64,000 bases of DNA from Candidatus Mediterraneibacter merdipullorum (GCA_019117125.1 DXAL01000015.1:1-64000), one strand, 5' to 3'; counted from the first letter of the stretch, positions 39,128-48,201 are shown. Numbers and translations: made by a program. The notes: generated by a model not told the origin, from the sequence alone.

Positions 39128-39336
39128 ATCCGCTCTCCCTGTGGATTCTCTACAATCCGCTCCCCGGCTCCCGCCGGTCCGGTACGGATTCCATTATAGC
39201 AGAGAGGGCATGCGTCCGGTATGTTCCGGCGTGTTAAATGTTTGTAAATCCGCAACAGCTCAGATTCCCTGAAGCCATTGATATCGCAGGGCGCATGATT
39301 ATTTCTATGGAGTTATCTGCTGTATTCTCTACGGAT

Positions 39337-39456
39337 TTATCTGCTGCATTTTCTCCTGCGGCTGTAAAAGACGGTGCCGGTCAGGGCAGTTCCTGCAGCG
39401 AGCATAACCGCAATCCAAAGAGCGATGTTGCTGTCATCGCCGGTCTGCGGGGAAAC
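39337..39456 (-). pseudogene. C-terminal cell-wall-sorting remnant (LPXTG-like) of a surface protein
   Basis: VSPQTGDDSNIALWIAVMLAAGTALTGTVFYSRRRKCSR*: sortase-like motif, TM helix, basic tail. Confidence 0.55.
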
Positions 39457-39619
39457 GGTATTGCCTGCTTGCTTACTTACATTGTCGCAACTGCCGTCAT
39501 TTTTATCAAGCCCCTTTCTGTAAACTGTATCCCCAAAAATGGACACATCCTTTTCATTTATTTCCAGTTTTCGGACATTTTTCGATTTCCGAATCCCGTC
39601 CATCATCTTTTTCCCTATG

Positions 39620-39843
39620 AAGATACGGATGCCTTTCACGTCGCTGAAATCCTCGAAGGCAGATGCTGGCCGCGTAACAGAGCCAACATTGACGAACTGC
39701 TGCACGCCTGCGGTCTGAAAGAATATGACGTCATGGGAATCATCCGCGCGACCCACGGCTGTATGTACAACGACCCGGTATGGATTCGTTTTGAAGGTGA
39801 AACTCTGACTTATGATGATGTCAATCTGAGGAAGGACTGGTAA
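39620..39843 (+). pseudogene. C-terminal fragment of an accessory protein of unknown family
   Basis: DTDAFHVAEILEGRCWPRNRANIDELLHACGLKEYDVMGIIRATHGCMYNDPVWIRFEGETLTYDDVNLRKDW reads as protein; upstream part of the ORF is non-coding-like; overlaps the 3' end of tadA. Confidence 0.4.
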
Positions 39844-40360
39844 TTTTCTGCATCTTTTTCCGCTCCCTCAGTTCCCGGAAAAAGCCGCTCATCAGCTCGC
39901 TGCACTCCTGCCCCAGCACGCCGGTCGTCACTTCCGCCTGATGATTGAACTCTTTCACATCCAGCAGGTTTAAGACCGAGCCTGCGCATCCCGCCTTCGG
40001 GTTCATGCATCCGATGACCACCCGGGGTATCCGGGACTGTATGATTGCGCCGGCGCACATCTGGCACGGCTCCAGCGTCACATAAAGGGTGCACTCTTCC
40101 AGCCGCCAGTCCCCAATCTTCCTGCTCGCCTTTTTGATTGCCGTTATCTCCGCATGGGCGAGAGGGCTTTTATCCGTATTTCGGCGGTTATATCCCCGTC
40201 CGATAATCTTTCCCTCATGAACGATGACGCAGCCGATGGGCGTCTCGTCGAGACGGTACGCCTTCTTCGCCTGACGTATCGCCTCCCTCATATATCTTTC
40301 ATCTAAATATCTTTCATCCTTGCATTTTTCATCCATGTATCTTTCCCCGCCCGCTTCCAT
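39821..40360 (-). CDS. tadA: tRNA-specific adenosine deaminase
   Basis: MREAIRQAKKAYRLDETPIGCVIVHEGKIIGRGYNRRNTDKSPLAHAEITAIKKA, TLEPCQMCAGAI; true start uncertain because of N-terminal repeats. Confidence 0.93.
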   Translation of the reverse strand: MEAGGERYMDEKCKDERYLDERYMREAIRQAKKAYRLDETPIGCVIVHEGKIIGRGYNRRNTDKSPLAHAEITAIKKASRKIGDWRLEECTLYVTLEPCQMCAGAIIQSRIPRVVIGCMNPKAGCAGSVLNLLDVKEFNHQAEVTTGVLGQECSELMSGFFRELRERKKMQKITSPSSD

Positions 40361-40463
40361 CCGGCTCTCCTTTTTTATTTCCTCTGCTGCTGGTCCTTTG
40401 TTCTTTTTTCCCGTTTTCCCGAATAAACTGGATTGAAAGAGACAAGACCAGAGGTACTTTTTT

Positions 40464-41342
40464 ATGAATCCGGGAACTTATTATCTCTATGAATACGATA
40501 ACACAAAACGCACGCGGAATGTAGGCTTTATCCGCGTGACGCACCGATTCCGGTCCTGCATCCTGCAGATTCAGGCGCGGGGGCTTCCCTTAAGAGAGTC
40601 CTCCTCCCTGGAACTGATTGCATTTTACCACGAACAGGACCGCCTCTTCGGCGCCGTAGCCGCCGCGCCGGACCGCTGCGGGAAAACCCTGTCCCTGCGC
40701 CTGACCGTATCCGAGACCTCTTTCCCGGACAGCCGTCCCATGTCCCGGATAGACGGGTTCATCCTGCGCAGACCTGGCAGTTCCCTGCATCTGTTCTGGA
40801 TGGCGTCCGCTTTCTTCTTCGATGTAAAATCCGATATGCTCCGTCTTCCTGCGGAGGAACCGCCCGCGGAAGAGTCCGCCCCGCCGGCAGACGCACCGGA
40901 GGCAAATGTCCCGGTAGCACCGCCCGCAGAAGAGCCCGCCTCGCCGGCGGACACCCCGGAAGCGCCGTCCACGGAAGAGCCGGCTTCCATGGAACCATCC
41001 GTAGAATCCGCAGAATCCGCATCGTGCCCCCACGTAAAAAAAATCCGCCGTTCGGACCTCTCCATCCTCCCGCGCAGATTCTGGCACCTTGCAGACAACA
41101 GCTTCCTGCTCCACGGCTGCCGCAGCTACGGGCACCTCCTCCTGATAGAAGAGGACGGGCGCATGTGGCTGGGCGTCCCCGGCATCTACGATGCCCATGA
41201 AGCCCGCGCGGCAGACCTGTTCGGATTTCCGCGCTTTACACGGGCGTATGTATCCGCTGCCGGGCTTTCCAAAGAGGAGCGCAACGACGGCGCGGACTTC
41301 GGACACTGGTGCCGCTGCGTGGGACCGGGGAGCATGGCATAG
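40464..41342 (+). CDS. conserved protein of unknown function with a PAEE/APAD-rich linker (DUF6128-like)
   Basis: MNPGTYYLYEYDNTKRTRNVGFIRVTHRFRSCILQIQARGLP N-domain and LLIEEDGRMWLGVPGIYDAHEARAADLFGFPRF C-domain, separated by Pro/Ala/Glu repeats. Confidence 0.75.
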   Translation: MNPGTYYLYEYDNTKRTRNVGFIRVTHRFRSCILQIQARGLPLRESSSLELIAFYHEQDRLFGAVAAAPDRCGKTLSLRLTVSETSFPDSRPMSRIDGFILRRPGSSLHLFWMASAFFFDVKSDMLRLPAEEPPAEESAPPADAPEANVPVAPPAEEPASPADTPEAPSTEEPASMEPSVESAESASCPHVKKIRRSDLSILPRRFWHLADNSFLLHGCRSYGHLLLIEEDGRMWLGVPGIYDAHEARAADLFGFPRFTRAYVSAAGLSKEERNDGADFGHWCRCVGPGSMA

Positions 41343-41408
41343 CGCCCGGCTATAGCACAGCGCGCAGCCGCGGCAGACTTCCCGGCTGTCCGCTGACCAC
41401 GCTCTCCG

Positions 41409-42833
41409 TCAGAGGATGCCGTTCATCTCCTGATAGAGGCGCTTTGCAAAGCTGTCCGTCATGCCGCACACATAGTCCGTCACAAGGAGCAGGCGGAGAT
41501 AAAGTTTTTCCGGTTCACTCCTGCCTGCCGCCTGGAGGCGGTACGCATTTTTATAATTATCAGAGATAAACGATATGACGCGCCGGTCTATCGTATCCTG
41601 TTTCACATCCGTATCATAATACAGCACGGCGCGGACCAGCCTGTCCATGAGATTGTTGAGTATCGCCGACTCCGCCACTTCCATTTTGTAGATATCCATG
41701 GACGAAAAGACATACCGGTATGCCATATCGCCCAGAAGTTCCATCAGCTCTTCGCCGAACGTGCCGTGGAAGAGGTCCTGCCGGTACGTTCCCTCCATGA
41801 TGCTGTCATAATTGGATGTAAATCCGAATGTGGCGCAGCTGATGAGGAATCCCTGCACGCTGACTATCCAGTTCTTCACCGCGTAGGACTCCGGGCTGCT
41901 CACGCACTTCTGCACGCCCCGCTCATAGAGCCGCTGCAGCTTTTCCAGCGGGCGGAACGGACACTGAGGACTGCGTTTCTCCAGCGGTGCAAGCTCTCTC
42001 TGGAGGGTATGGTAGGTGATATATCCCTTCACAAAGGCGTCCTCGATATCCGCCGTCTTATATGCCAGGTCATCCGCCGCCTCCAGGATGAAGGTCAGGG
42101 GGTGCCTGTGATTTCCCGCGCCCGTCGCCTCCGTCACATTCCGGAAGACCGTCTCATCCGCCAGATAATATCCCAGCTTCTTTTCCCGGATATCCCCGCT
42201 GTCCGGGCGGATTTCCGTGGATGACACGGGATACTTGATGATGGTGTTGAGCAGCGCGTATGTCAGGTTCATCCCGTACTCGTCCACAAGATAATGGAGC
42301 CTTGTGACGAGCCGGAGCGCCTGCGCATTTCCCTCGAAATGATACAGGTCCTCTTTCATCTGTCCGCTCAGCATCTCTTCCACCTGCTGTCCTTTGAACG
42401 ACAGCTTCGGCAGATTTTCCTCAAACCACTCGCGGATGGCGATTTCCCCAAAATGTCCGAAGGGCGGGTTCCCGATATCGTGTATCAGTCCCGCGCACTC
42501 GAGGATATGGGAGATATCTTCCTTCATCTGCGGGGTAAACCCCGAATTCTTCCGGAATTTCAGAATGTTTTCCCCGATATTCTGTCCCAGGGACTTGCCA
42601 AAAGACGAGACTTCCAGCGAATGGGTCAGTCTCGTCCGTATAAAATCGCTCTTGTCAAGGGGAAAAACCTGGGTCTTGTCCTGAAGACGCCGAAATGAGG
42701 CGCTCCCGATGATTCGGTGATAATCCTTTTCAAATTCGCTCCTTAAGTCTGCAGCTTTTGACCTGCCGGAACTTTCGCGCTCCCGCGACCAGGAAAGCAG
42801 CGTCCTCCATTCCATCTGTCCTGCTCCTTTCAC
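41409..42833 (-). CDS. dgt: deoxyguanosinetriphosphate triphosphohydrolase-like protein
   Basis: FRRLQDKTQVFPLDKSDFIRTRLTHSLEVSSFGKSL, CAGLIHDIGNPPFGHFGEIAI (HD). Confidence 0.93.
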   Translation of the reverse strand: MKGAGQMEWRTLLSWSRERESSGRSKAADLRSEFEKDYHRIIGSASFRRLQDKTQVFPLDKSDFIRTRLTHSLEVSSFGKSLGQNIGENILKFRKNSGFTPQMKEDISHILECAGLIHDIGNPPFGHFGEIAIREWFEENLPKLSFKGQQVEEMLSGQMKEDLYHFEGNAQALRLVTRLHYLVDEYGMNLTYALLNTIIKYPVSSTEIRPDSGDIREKKLGYYLADETVFRNVTEATGAGNHRHPLTFILEAADDLAYKTADIEDAFVKGYITYHTLQRELAPLEKRSPQCPFRPLEKLQRLYERGVQKCVSSPESYAVKNWIVSVQGFLISCATFGFTSNYDSIMEGTYRQDLFHGTFGEELMELLGDMAYRYVFSSMDIYKMEVAESAILNNLMDRLVRAVLYYDTDVKQDTIDRRVISFISDNYKNAYRLQAAGRSEPEKLYLRLLLVTDYVCGMTDSFAKRLYQEMNGIL

Positions 42834-42885
42834 ATCTGTGCCTGCTGCCGTCTGATATCCCGCTCCGCCGTCTGCGGGCGGAACG

Positions 42886-43752
42886 TCAGTCCAGATAGAT
42901 TGGCGGCTCGTAGTTCCTTCCGAGCAGCGCTTTCTTCCGCTCCTGAAGCCCCAGGAATGCCCACTCCGTCATGTCGGTCCACTTGTGGATGGTGCGGTCG
43001 TAGACCTGCACATACCCGATTCTCGACGGGTGCATCCGCACGCTGTTGGACTGGTATTCTCTTCCAGTGTAGGGATTGACCTCGCCGGCTTCCCGGTCTT
43101 CCTTCGCGTCGTTGTGGGAGATGACCGGTTCAAAATCATCTTCCTGCTCCTGACCGGCGCCCTGCGCGGCATCTTTTGCCTTCGCTTCTTCCAGCTCTTT
43201 CCTGATATTCTCTACCGGCTCCCCGGCTTCCACGCTCTTCTCAAGTTCGGAGAGCTCCCGGTGTATCTCGTAGAGTTCCCCGATGGTCATATCCCGCTCC
43301 TCCACGGAATCCCCACCGGCTTGAGCCTTCTCCTGTGCAGACGCAGGCTCTGCCGCAGAGGCTTCCGGCGCACCCTCTGCTTCCGGCTCTGCCTTTGCCT
43401 GCTCTGCCTCCGGCGCAGGAGCTTCCGGTGCGACCGCTGCTTCCGACGCTGTCTCTGCCGCGGAGGCTTCCGGCACATTCGCTGCCACAGGCGCATCCTC
43501 TGTCTTTGCTGCAGGCTCCGCCTGGGACGGCGCTTCCCCCAGGATGCTCAGGTGGAAGGAGCATCCCAGTATCTGGGCGATCATCCGCATGTCCTGCTCC
43601 TGGAAATTATCCCGTCCGAGACGCTGGGTGAGATTCTGTCGGGACATTTTCTTTCCCGTGCGCTCTTCAATGACCTCTGCCAGCTGTTTGATGGTCATCC
43701 CTTTTCTGCCGAGAATAATCTTGACCTGTTCGCCAAATGTTAAATCTTCCAT
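42886..43752 (-). CDS. XRE-like HTH protein with Ala/Glu/Pro-rich linker and conserved C-terminal segment
   Basis: FGEQVKIILGRKGMTIKQLAEVIEERTGKKMSRQNLTQRLGRDNF; low-complexity centre; C-terminus HPSRIGYVQVYDRTIHKWTDMTEWAFLGLQERKKALLGRNYEPPIYLD. Confidence 0.8.
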   Translation of the reverse strand: MEDLTFGEQVKIILGRKGMTIKQLAEVIEERTGKKMSRQNLTQRLGRDNFQEQDMRMIAQILGCSFHLSILGEAPSQAEPAAKTEDAPVAANVPEASAAETASEAAVAPEAPAPEAEQAKAEPEAEGAPEASAAEPASAQEKAQAGGDSVEERDMTIGELYEIHRELSELEKSVEAGEPVENIRKELEEAKAKDAAQGAGQEQEDDFEPVISHNDAKEDREAGEVNPYTGREYQSNSVRMHPSRIGYVQVYDRTIHKWTDMTEWAFLGLQERKKALLGRNYEPPIYLD

Positions 43753-43792
43753 GGTCTTCCTCCTTATGTATCTTTATCTTCCCCTCTTCTGC

Positions 43793-44425
43793 TCAGAGCT
43801 GCTCCACGTGGAGCTCCCGGTCAATCCGCCCGTCCGTCGTGCACACCGCCATCCGGTACGCCAGACCCGGGACAGTATATTCGCAGTAGTGATACTCCTC
43901 CGGAAATTCCTCCGGCTGCCGGATAAGGACCGGTGGTTCTCCCTGCTCTCCCATCCGGATGCAGAACCGGTCCGCCGGGAGCGCCATGCCCTTTCGCGTC
44001 GCCTTCATAAAGCTCTCCTTGAGCACCCAGTACCGGTAGAACATCTCGGTCTGCGCCTCCCCGGAAGGTTCCCTGACAATGGCCGCATATTCCTCGGGAC
44101 AGAAATAATGCTCTGCGATATTGAGCCGCAGCTTCCCCGTCTTCTCGATGTCACAGCCTACCTGCGCCCGGCTGCCTTCCACTTCCGCCGCACACATGAC
44201 AAGGGTGCCGGAATGGGAGAGATTAAATGAACAGTCCTCCGGCAGTCCGTATCTTTCACGGATTTTCTGCCAGAGGAACCACACGCCCACACTCTGTGCC
44301 TTCATCCCCGGGTGCTTCAGCCTGTCCGCTTTCTCCCTGCGGAACTCCGGGACCATGTGATAATATCTCTCATAGCATTCTTCCCGGCAAAGCGGCGTCA
44401 CATCTGCAATCCATGCTTTTACCAT
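43793..44425 (-). CDS. 4'-phosphopantetheinyl transferase (Sfp type)
   Basis: FNLSHSGTLVMCAAEVEGSRAQVGCDIEKTGKLRLNIAEHYFCPEEYAAI...FYRYWVLKESFMKATRKGM. Confidence 0.9.
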   Translation of the reverse strand: MVKAWIADVTPLCREECYERYYHMVPEFRREKADRLKHPGMKAQSVGVWFLWQKIRERYGLPEDCSFNLSHSGTLVMCAAEVEGSRAQVGCDIEKTGKLRLNIAEHYFCPEEYAAIVREPSGEAQTEMFYRYWVLKESFMKATRKGMALPADRFCIRMGEQGEPPVLIRQPEEFPEEYHYCEYTVPGLAYRMAVCTTDGRIDRELHVEQL

Positions 44426-44428
44426 ATG

Positions 44429-46048
44429 CTATTCCTTCAGATATCTCACTTCAAATGTATCAATCGTGATAGGTTTGTTAAACAGTGCGCCCTGGGCGTA
44501 ATCGCAGCCCAGCTCCTTTAACACATTGAGCTGGTCCTGGGTCTCCACGCCCGCCGCCTGGACGGATGCGCCGAACTGACGGCAGATATCGATGACCGCC
44601 TGTGCCACGACGCGGCTTTTCCCGTTCCCGACGATATTCGTGATGAGGCTCTTGTCCAGTTTCAGACCATCGAATTCCATCAGAGAAAGGATGGAGAAAC
44701 TGGAATCTTTCGCCCCGAAATGATCCAATATCACACGCACATTTCCTTTGCGTATCTTACTGCTCGTCTCTGCGAGCATCTCCTGGTTCATGTCATTTCC
44801 GGATTCAGACACCTCCACTTCAAGGTACTCGCATCCCACATGATATTTCTCGATGAGGTGGAGCATCTTCTCCGCGATGCTCTCCTGCCGGAGCGTCGCC
44901 CCTGCGAAATTCACCGCCACCGGGATTGGCTGGATGTCCTCCACTTCCCAGCGGTGCAGCGTCTTACAGACTTCCTCGAACACGTACAGGTCCAGGTAAT
45001 GGGAGAGCTTCGTCTCTTCCAGGAGGTTGATGTATCTCCCCGGGTCCACGATGCCCAGGTCCTTGTGGTGATAGCGCACCACTGCTTCGGCCCCCGCCAC
45101 CTGCTCTGTCCGGGTATCCATCTTCGGCACGAGACAGACGATGAAATTGCCGTGCTCCAGGTCTTCCAGAAGGTCCTGCTTGATGATGGGTTCATGATGC
45201 CCTTTTTTGAGATTCTTGTAATACTTCTTCTTCTCGTCCTGCATCATGATTTCCGCGCTGTTTACCAGCTTGTCCACATCGATGTCAACCTTTTCCCAGG
45301 CATATCCCATGGACGCCAGCCCCAGGCTGATATTGTCCAGCTTCGTATGGGCGGCGTATATCTGCTTTGTGAAATCTTCATAGGAAATATTTTCCGTGAG
45401 CACCAGGTACTCGTCCCCTGTCAGCCGATATACCTCGCCGCCGTGGAAGTACTCCCCGAGCACTTCGCCGACGCGGACGACCACCTCGTCCCCGTACTCT
45501 CTTCCGAATTCCTTGTTGAAATTCTTCAGCCCGTTGATATCCACCGAAAGGGCGCCCAGGGATTTCAACTCCCGGCTTTTCACATGCTCCAGGTAATCCA
45601 CCAGGCTGTTCCGGTTGAGCAGACCGGTCAGATCATCGTGGTAGCTTAAATACTCCTGCTGCTTCTGCATCTTCTGGAGGGCGATCGCCTGAGGGATATA
45701 GGGAAGCACCGCCCGCATCAGATCCAGCGTGCATCCGCCCCTGTGGACGCCCGCCACGGCAAGGATCGCCGTCGTATCCCCGCCAAGGTCCCGGAAGACG
45801 CTGTAGCAGTCCGCAGTAGTATCCGTAATCTCCTCTTTCATCCACCTGGGCTGCTGTTCCTCCGAAAGCAGCTTCAGGCGGTCCCTCTGCCACTCCACAT
45901 TTTCAGCGCACCATTCGTAGATGGTCTCGATATCTCCCTGTTCTTTCTCGATATAATATGCGTACTCTGAATCATAATAATCGCGCACTGTGCTCAGTAC
46001 GTCATTGATGATGTCCATCAGCGAACGCGGTCTGTAGTTTTCACTCAT
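44429..46048 (-). CDS. GGDEF-EAL domain protein with degenerate motifs
   Basis: GGDEF position VYRLTGDEYLVLTEN; EAL domain GAEAVVRYHH...VAVNFAGATL...LEVEVSES...VILDHFGAKD...KLDKSLI...VQAAGVETQDQ. Confidence 0.9.
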   Translation of the reverse strand: MSENYRPRSLMDIINDVLSTVRDYYDSEYAYYIEKEQGDIETIYEWCAENVEWQRDRLKLLSEEQQPRWMKEEITDTTADCYSVFRDLGGDTTAILAVAGVHRGGCTLDLMRAVLPYIPQAIALQKMQKQQEYLSYHDDLTGLLNRNSLVDYLEHVKSRELKSLGALSVDINGLKNFNKEFGREYGDEVVVRVGEVLGEYFHGGEVYRLTGDEYLVLTENISYEDFTKQIYAAHTKLDNISLGLASMGYAWEKVDIDVDKLVNSAEIMMQDEKKKYYKNLKKGHHEPIIKQDLLEDLEHGNFIVCLVPKMDTRTEQVAGAEAVVRYHHKDLGIVDPGRYINLLEETKLSHYLDLYVFEEVCKTLHRWEVEDIQPIPVAVNFAGATLRQESIAEKMLHLIEKYHVGCEYLEVEVSESGNDMNQEMLAETSSKIRKGNVRVILDHFGAKDSSFSILSLMEFDGLKLDKSLITNIVGNGKSRVVAQAVIDICRQFGASVQAAGVETQDQLNVLKELGCDYAQGALFNKPITIDTFEVRYLKE

Positions 46049-46247
46049 CTCTTTCTCCCCTGTCTTCTGTATAGACACGAATTCCGTATCTGACTGCCGC
46101 TATACGCACTGCGCACAGGACCCGGGCGAAAACCCTCCCCTCTTATCAGATATTTACCGGAAATCATACAAAAAATACTGGTTTATTACATTTTACAACG
46201 CATTTTTATTGTAGTATACACCATGGGAAAATGCAAGATAAAGATAC

Positions 46248-46315
46248 GGAAAAAGAGCGCCGCGCTGTACGGAAAAGGAACGCCGCGCCCTACAGAAAAA
46301 GAGCACCCGGCGCAC
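46248..46315 (+). repeat. three tandem ~23-bp repeats
   Basis: ggaaaaagagcgccgcgctgtac / ggaaaaggaacgccgcgccctac / agaaaaagagcacccggcgcac. Confidence 0.65.
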
Positions 46316-46333
46316 ATTCCGGCTGCTCTTTTT
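46296..46333. terminator. terminator downstream of the PhoU-like/PiT operon
   Basis: aaaaagagcacccgg-cgcacatt-ccggctgctcttttt. Confidence 0.75.
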
Positions 46334-46365
46334 CCTTCTTTTCCCCCGCATTTTTGACGCTTCCG

Positions 46366-46989
46366 TCAGGAATTTTTCATCACGACGCTCTCAACCACGT
46401 CCGCCACATGCTCGCACGCATCCGCGCACCGCTCCAGATAGATATAGATATCTCTCCAGGCAATAACCTTCAGCGGGTCGCTGGCTTCTGTATACAGCCC
46501 CCGGATGCTCTCCATAAAGAGCTTGTCCGCCTCTTCCTCCAGGTCGTTGATGCGGATGACGAGCTGCTTTAACGTCTTTGACCGCTTAAAATTCTGAAAT
46601 TCCGTGAGCAGGTCCTTTACCGCCTCGCAGCACTGGATGATGACATCCGTCATCTTCAGCGCATTCGGCTCTATCTCCTGCACATTGTTCATATACACGC
46701 GGAGCATGACGTCTTCGACCTTGTCGGTCACATTGTCGATGTTCTGGCTCAGGGATACGATGTCTTCCCGTTCGATGGGCGGAAGGAACTCCTTCGCCAG
46801 ATGGTCCAGTATGTCATGCTTCTTCATATCGGCGCTGTGCTCGACCTCGTGAAGTCTGTCCAGCTTCTCCTTTAAGCCTTCCGGGTCGAAGCTCTCCAGC
46901 GTTTCCCTGAGCATCTGTGCGGCGCGTCTGGAATCCTCCGCACATGACACGAAATGATCAAAATAAAACGAATCCTGTTTCTTTGCCAC
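46366..46989 (-). CDS. PhoU-like DUF47 family PiT accessory protein
   Basis: FVSCAEDSRRAAQMLRETL...LHEVEHSADMKKHDILDHLAKEFLPPIEREDIVSLSQNIDNVTDKVEDVMLR. Confidence 0.92.
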   Translation of the reverse strand: MAKKQDSFYFDHFVSCAEDSRRAAQMLRETLESFDPEGLKEKLDRLHEVEHSADMKKHDILDHLAKEFLPPIEREDIVSLSQNIDNVTDKVEDVMLRVYMNNVQEIEPNALKMTDVIIQCCEAVKDLLTEFQNFKRSKTLKQLVIRINDLEEEADKLFMESIRGLYTEASDPLKVIAWRDIYIYLERCADACEHVADVVESVVMKNS

Positions 46990-47001
46990 TTGACTTTCCT
47001 C

Positions 47002-48054
47002 CTAAAATATCATGATAAATGCCTTTGCCACTATGAAACTGATGAGACCGCAGCCCGGAAATGTAAATATCCAGGTGAGCATCATATCTTTGACAACGCC
47101 GAAATTGATAGCGGAGAGCCGCTTCACCGCCCCCACTCCCATGATGGCGCTCGTCTTTGTGTGCGTCGTCGAGACCGGGATGCCGAAGGCGCTCGAGAGA
47201 AGGAGGCATACCGCGCCGGCAAGGTCTGCGGAAAATCCCTGGAACTTCTCCAGCTTCACCATATCCATCCCCACGGATTTGATGATTTTCTCGCCGCCCA
47301 CGCTGGTGCCCACGCCCATGACGATACTGCAGAGCATCATGAGCCACACCGGGATGAGCATCCCCTCGACGCTGCTCTGCCCGTTGCAGAACGCAACGCC
47401 CAGAAACAGCACGCCGATGAATTTCTGCCCGTCCTGGGCGCCGTGCATAAAGCTCATAAATGCGGCGCCGAAAATCTGCGCCGGGGTGAAAAAGCTGTTT
47501 GCCCTGCGCCGGTCCATTGCCGCGCAGCAGATGGTGATGACTTTGCAGATGACCCACCCCATGAAAAATCCGAGCGCCAGGCTCAGGACCAGTCCGTAGA
47601 GCACTTTCACCCACTCGTCGAAATTCACGCCGCCCACGCCGTTGTGGATGGCGATGGCTGCCCCTGTCAGTCCGGCGATGAGGCTGTGGCTCTCGCTGGT
47701 CGGTATCCCGAACACGGAGGCTGCCACGCTGTAGACGACGATGGAAAAGAGCGCCGCGCACAGGGCGATGAGAGCTTCATCCGTCTGCCCGCCGAAATCC
47801 ACCATATTGCTGATGGTAGACGCCACGGAGCTGTTAATCTTCGTCATGACGAGCACGCCGAGGAAATTAAACACCGCGCTCATCATGATGGCTGTCCTCA
47901 CTTTCAGGCATCTTGTGGCAATGCAGGTCGCGATGGCGTTCGGCGCGTCCGTCCAGCCGTTCACAAAAATAACGCCCAGTGTGAGAAGGACCGTCACCAT
48001 CAGCACCGGATTGGAAAATACCTGCTGACAAAATCCCGCAAAAGAAACGTCCAT
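47002..48054 (-). CDS. PiT-family inorganic phosphate transporter
   Basis: VNGWTDAPNAIATCIATRCL, ESHSLIAGLTGAAIA, FMHGAQDGQKFIGV, VSTTHTKTSAIMGVGAVK. Confidence 0.94.
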   Translation of the reverse strand: MDVSFAGFCQQVFSNPVLMVTVLLTLGVIFVNGWTDAPNAIATCIATRCLKVRTAIMMSAVFNFLGVLVMTKINSSVASTISNMVDFGGQTDEALIALCAALFSIVVYSVAASVFGIPTSESHSLIAGLTGAAIAIHNGVGGVNFDEWVKVLYGLVLSLALGFFMGWVICKVITICCAAMDRRRANSFFTPAQIFGAAFMSFMHGAQDGQKFIGVLFLGVAFCNGQSSVEGMLIPVWLMMLCSIVMGVGTSVGGEKIIKSVGMDMVKLEKFQGFSADLAGAVCLLLSSAFGIPVSTTHTKTSAIMGVGAVKRLSAINFGVVKDMMLTWIFTFPGCGLISFIVAKAFIMIF

Positions 48055-48083
48055 AATTCCTCCTTTTTGCTATTCCGCAAAAA

Positions 48084-48107
48084 AAGCTGGCTTATCATGC
48101 CAGCTTA
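48084..48107 (-). terminator. terminator hairpin within the 5' leader of the PiT gene
   Basis: Minus strand aagctggc-atgataa-gccagcttttttt, ~30 nt upstream of the PiT start codon. Confidence 0.75.
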
Positions 48108-48127
48108 ATTTACACAAAATTTACTTA

Positions 48128-48162
48128 AATATAACATCCGGCCGCTGATATGTCAACGGCCG
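48128..48162 (-). promoter_or_regulatory. sigma70-like promoter for the PiT gene with its -35 inside a CGGCCG palindrome
   Basis: Minus strand cggccg TTGACA tatcagcggccggatgt TATATT: consensus -35, 17-bp spacer, near-consensus -10; cggccg repeated on both sides of the -35. Confidence 0.7.
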
Positions 48163-48201
48163 AATGATTCCTTAGCAAAAACTAAACTACTTCCGGTTAA
48201 A

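Noticed and set aside
43793-44425. PPTase as a sign of an NRPS/PKS cluster
   Set aside because: No carrier-protein or megasynthase genes occur in the window; the PPTase may serve fatty-acid ACP or a distant cluster.
46954-48108. 384-aa plus-strand His-rich ORF
   Set aside because: Mirror of the PiT transporter gene.
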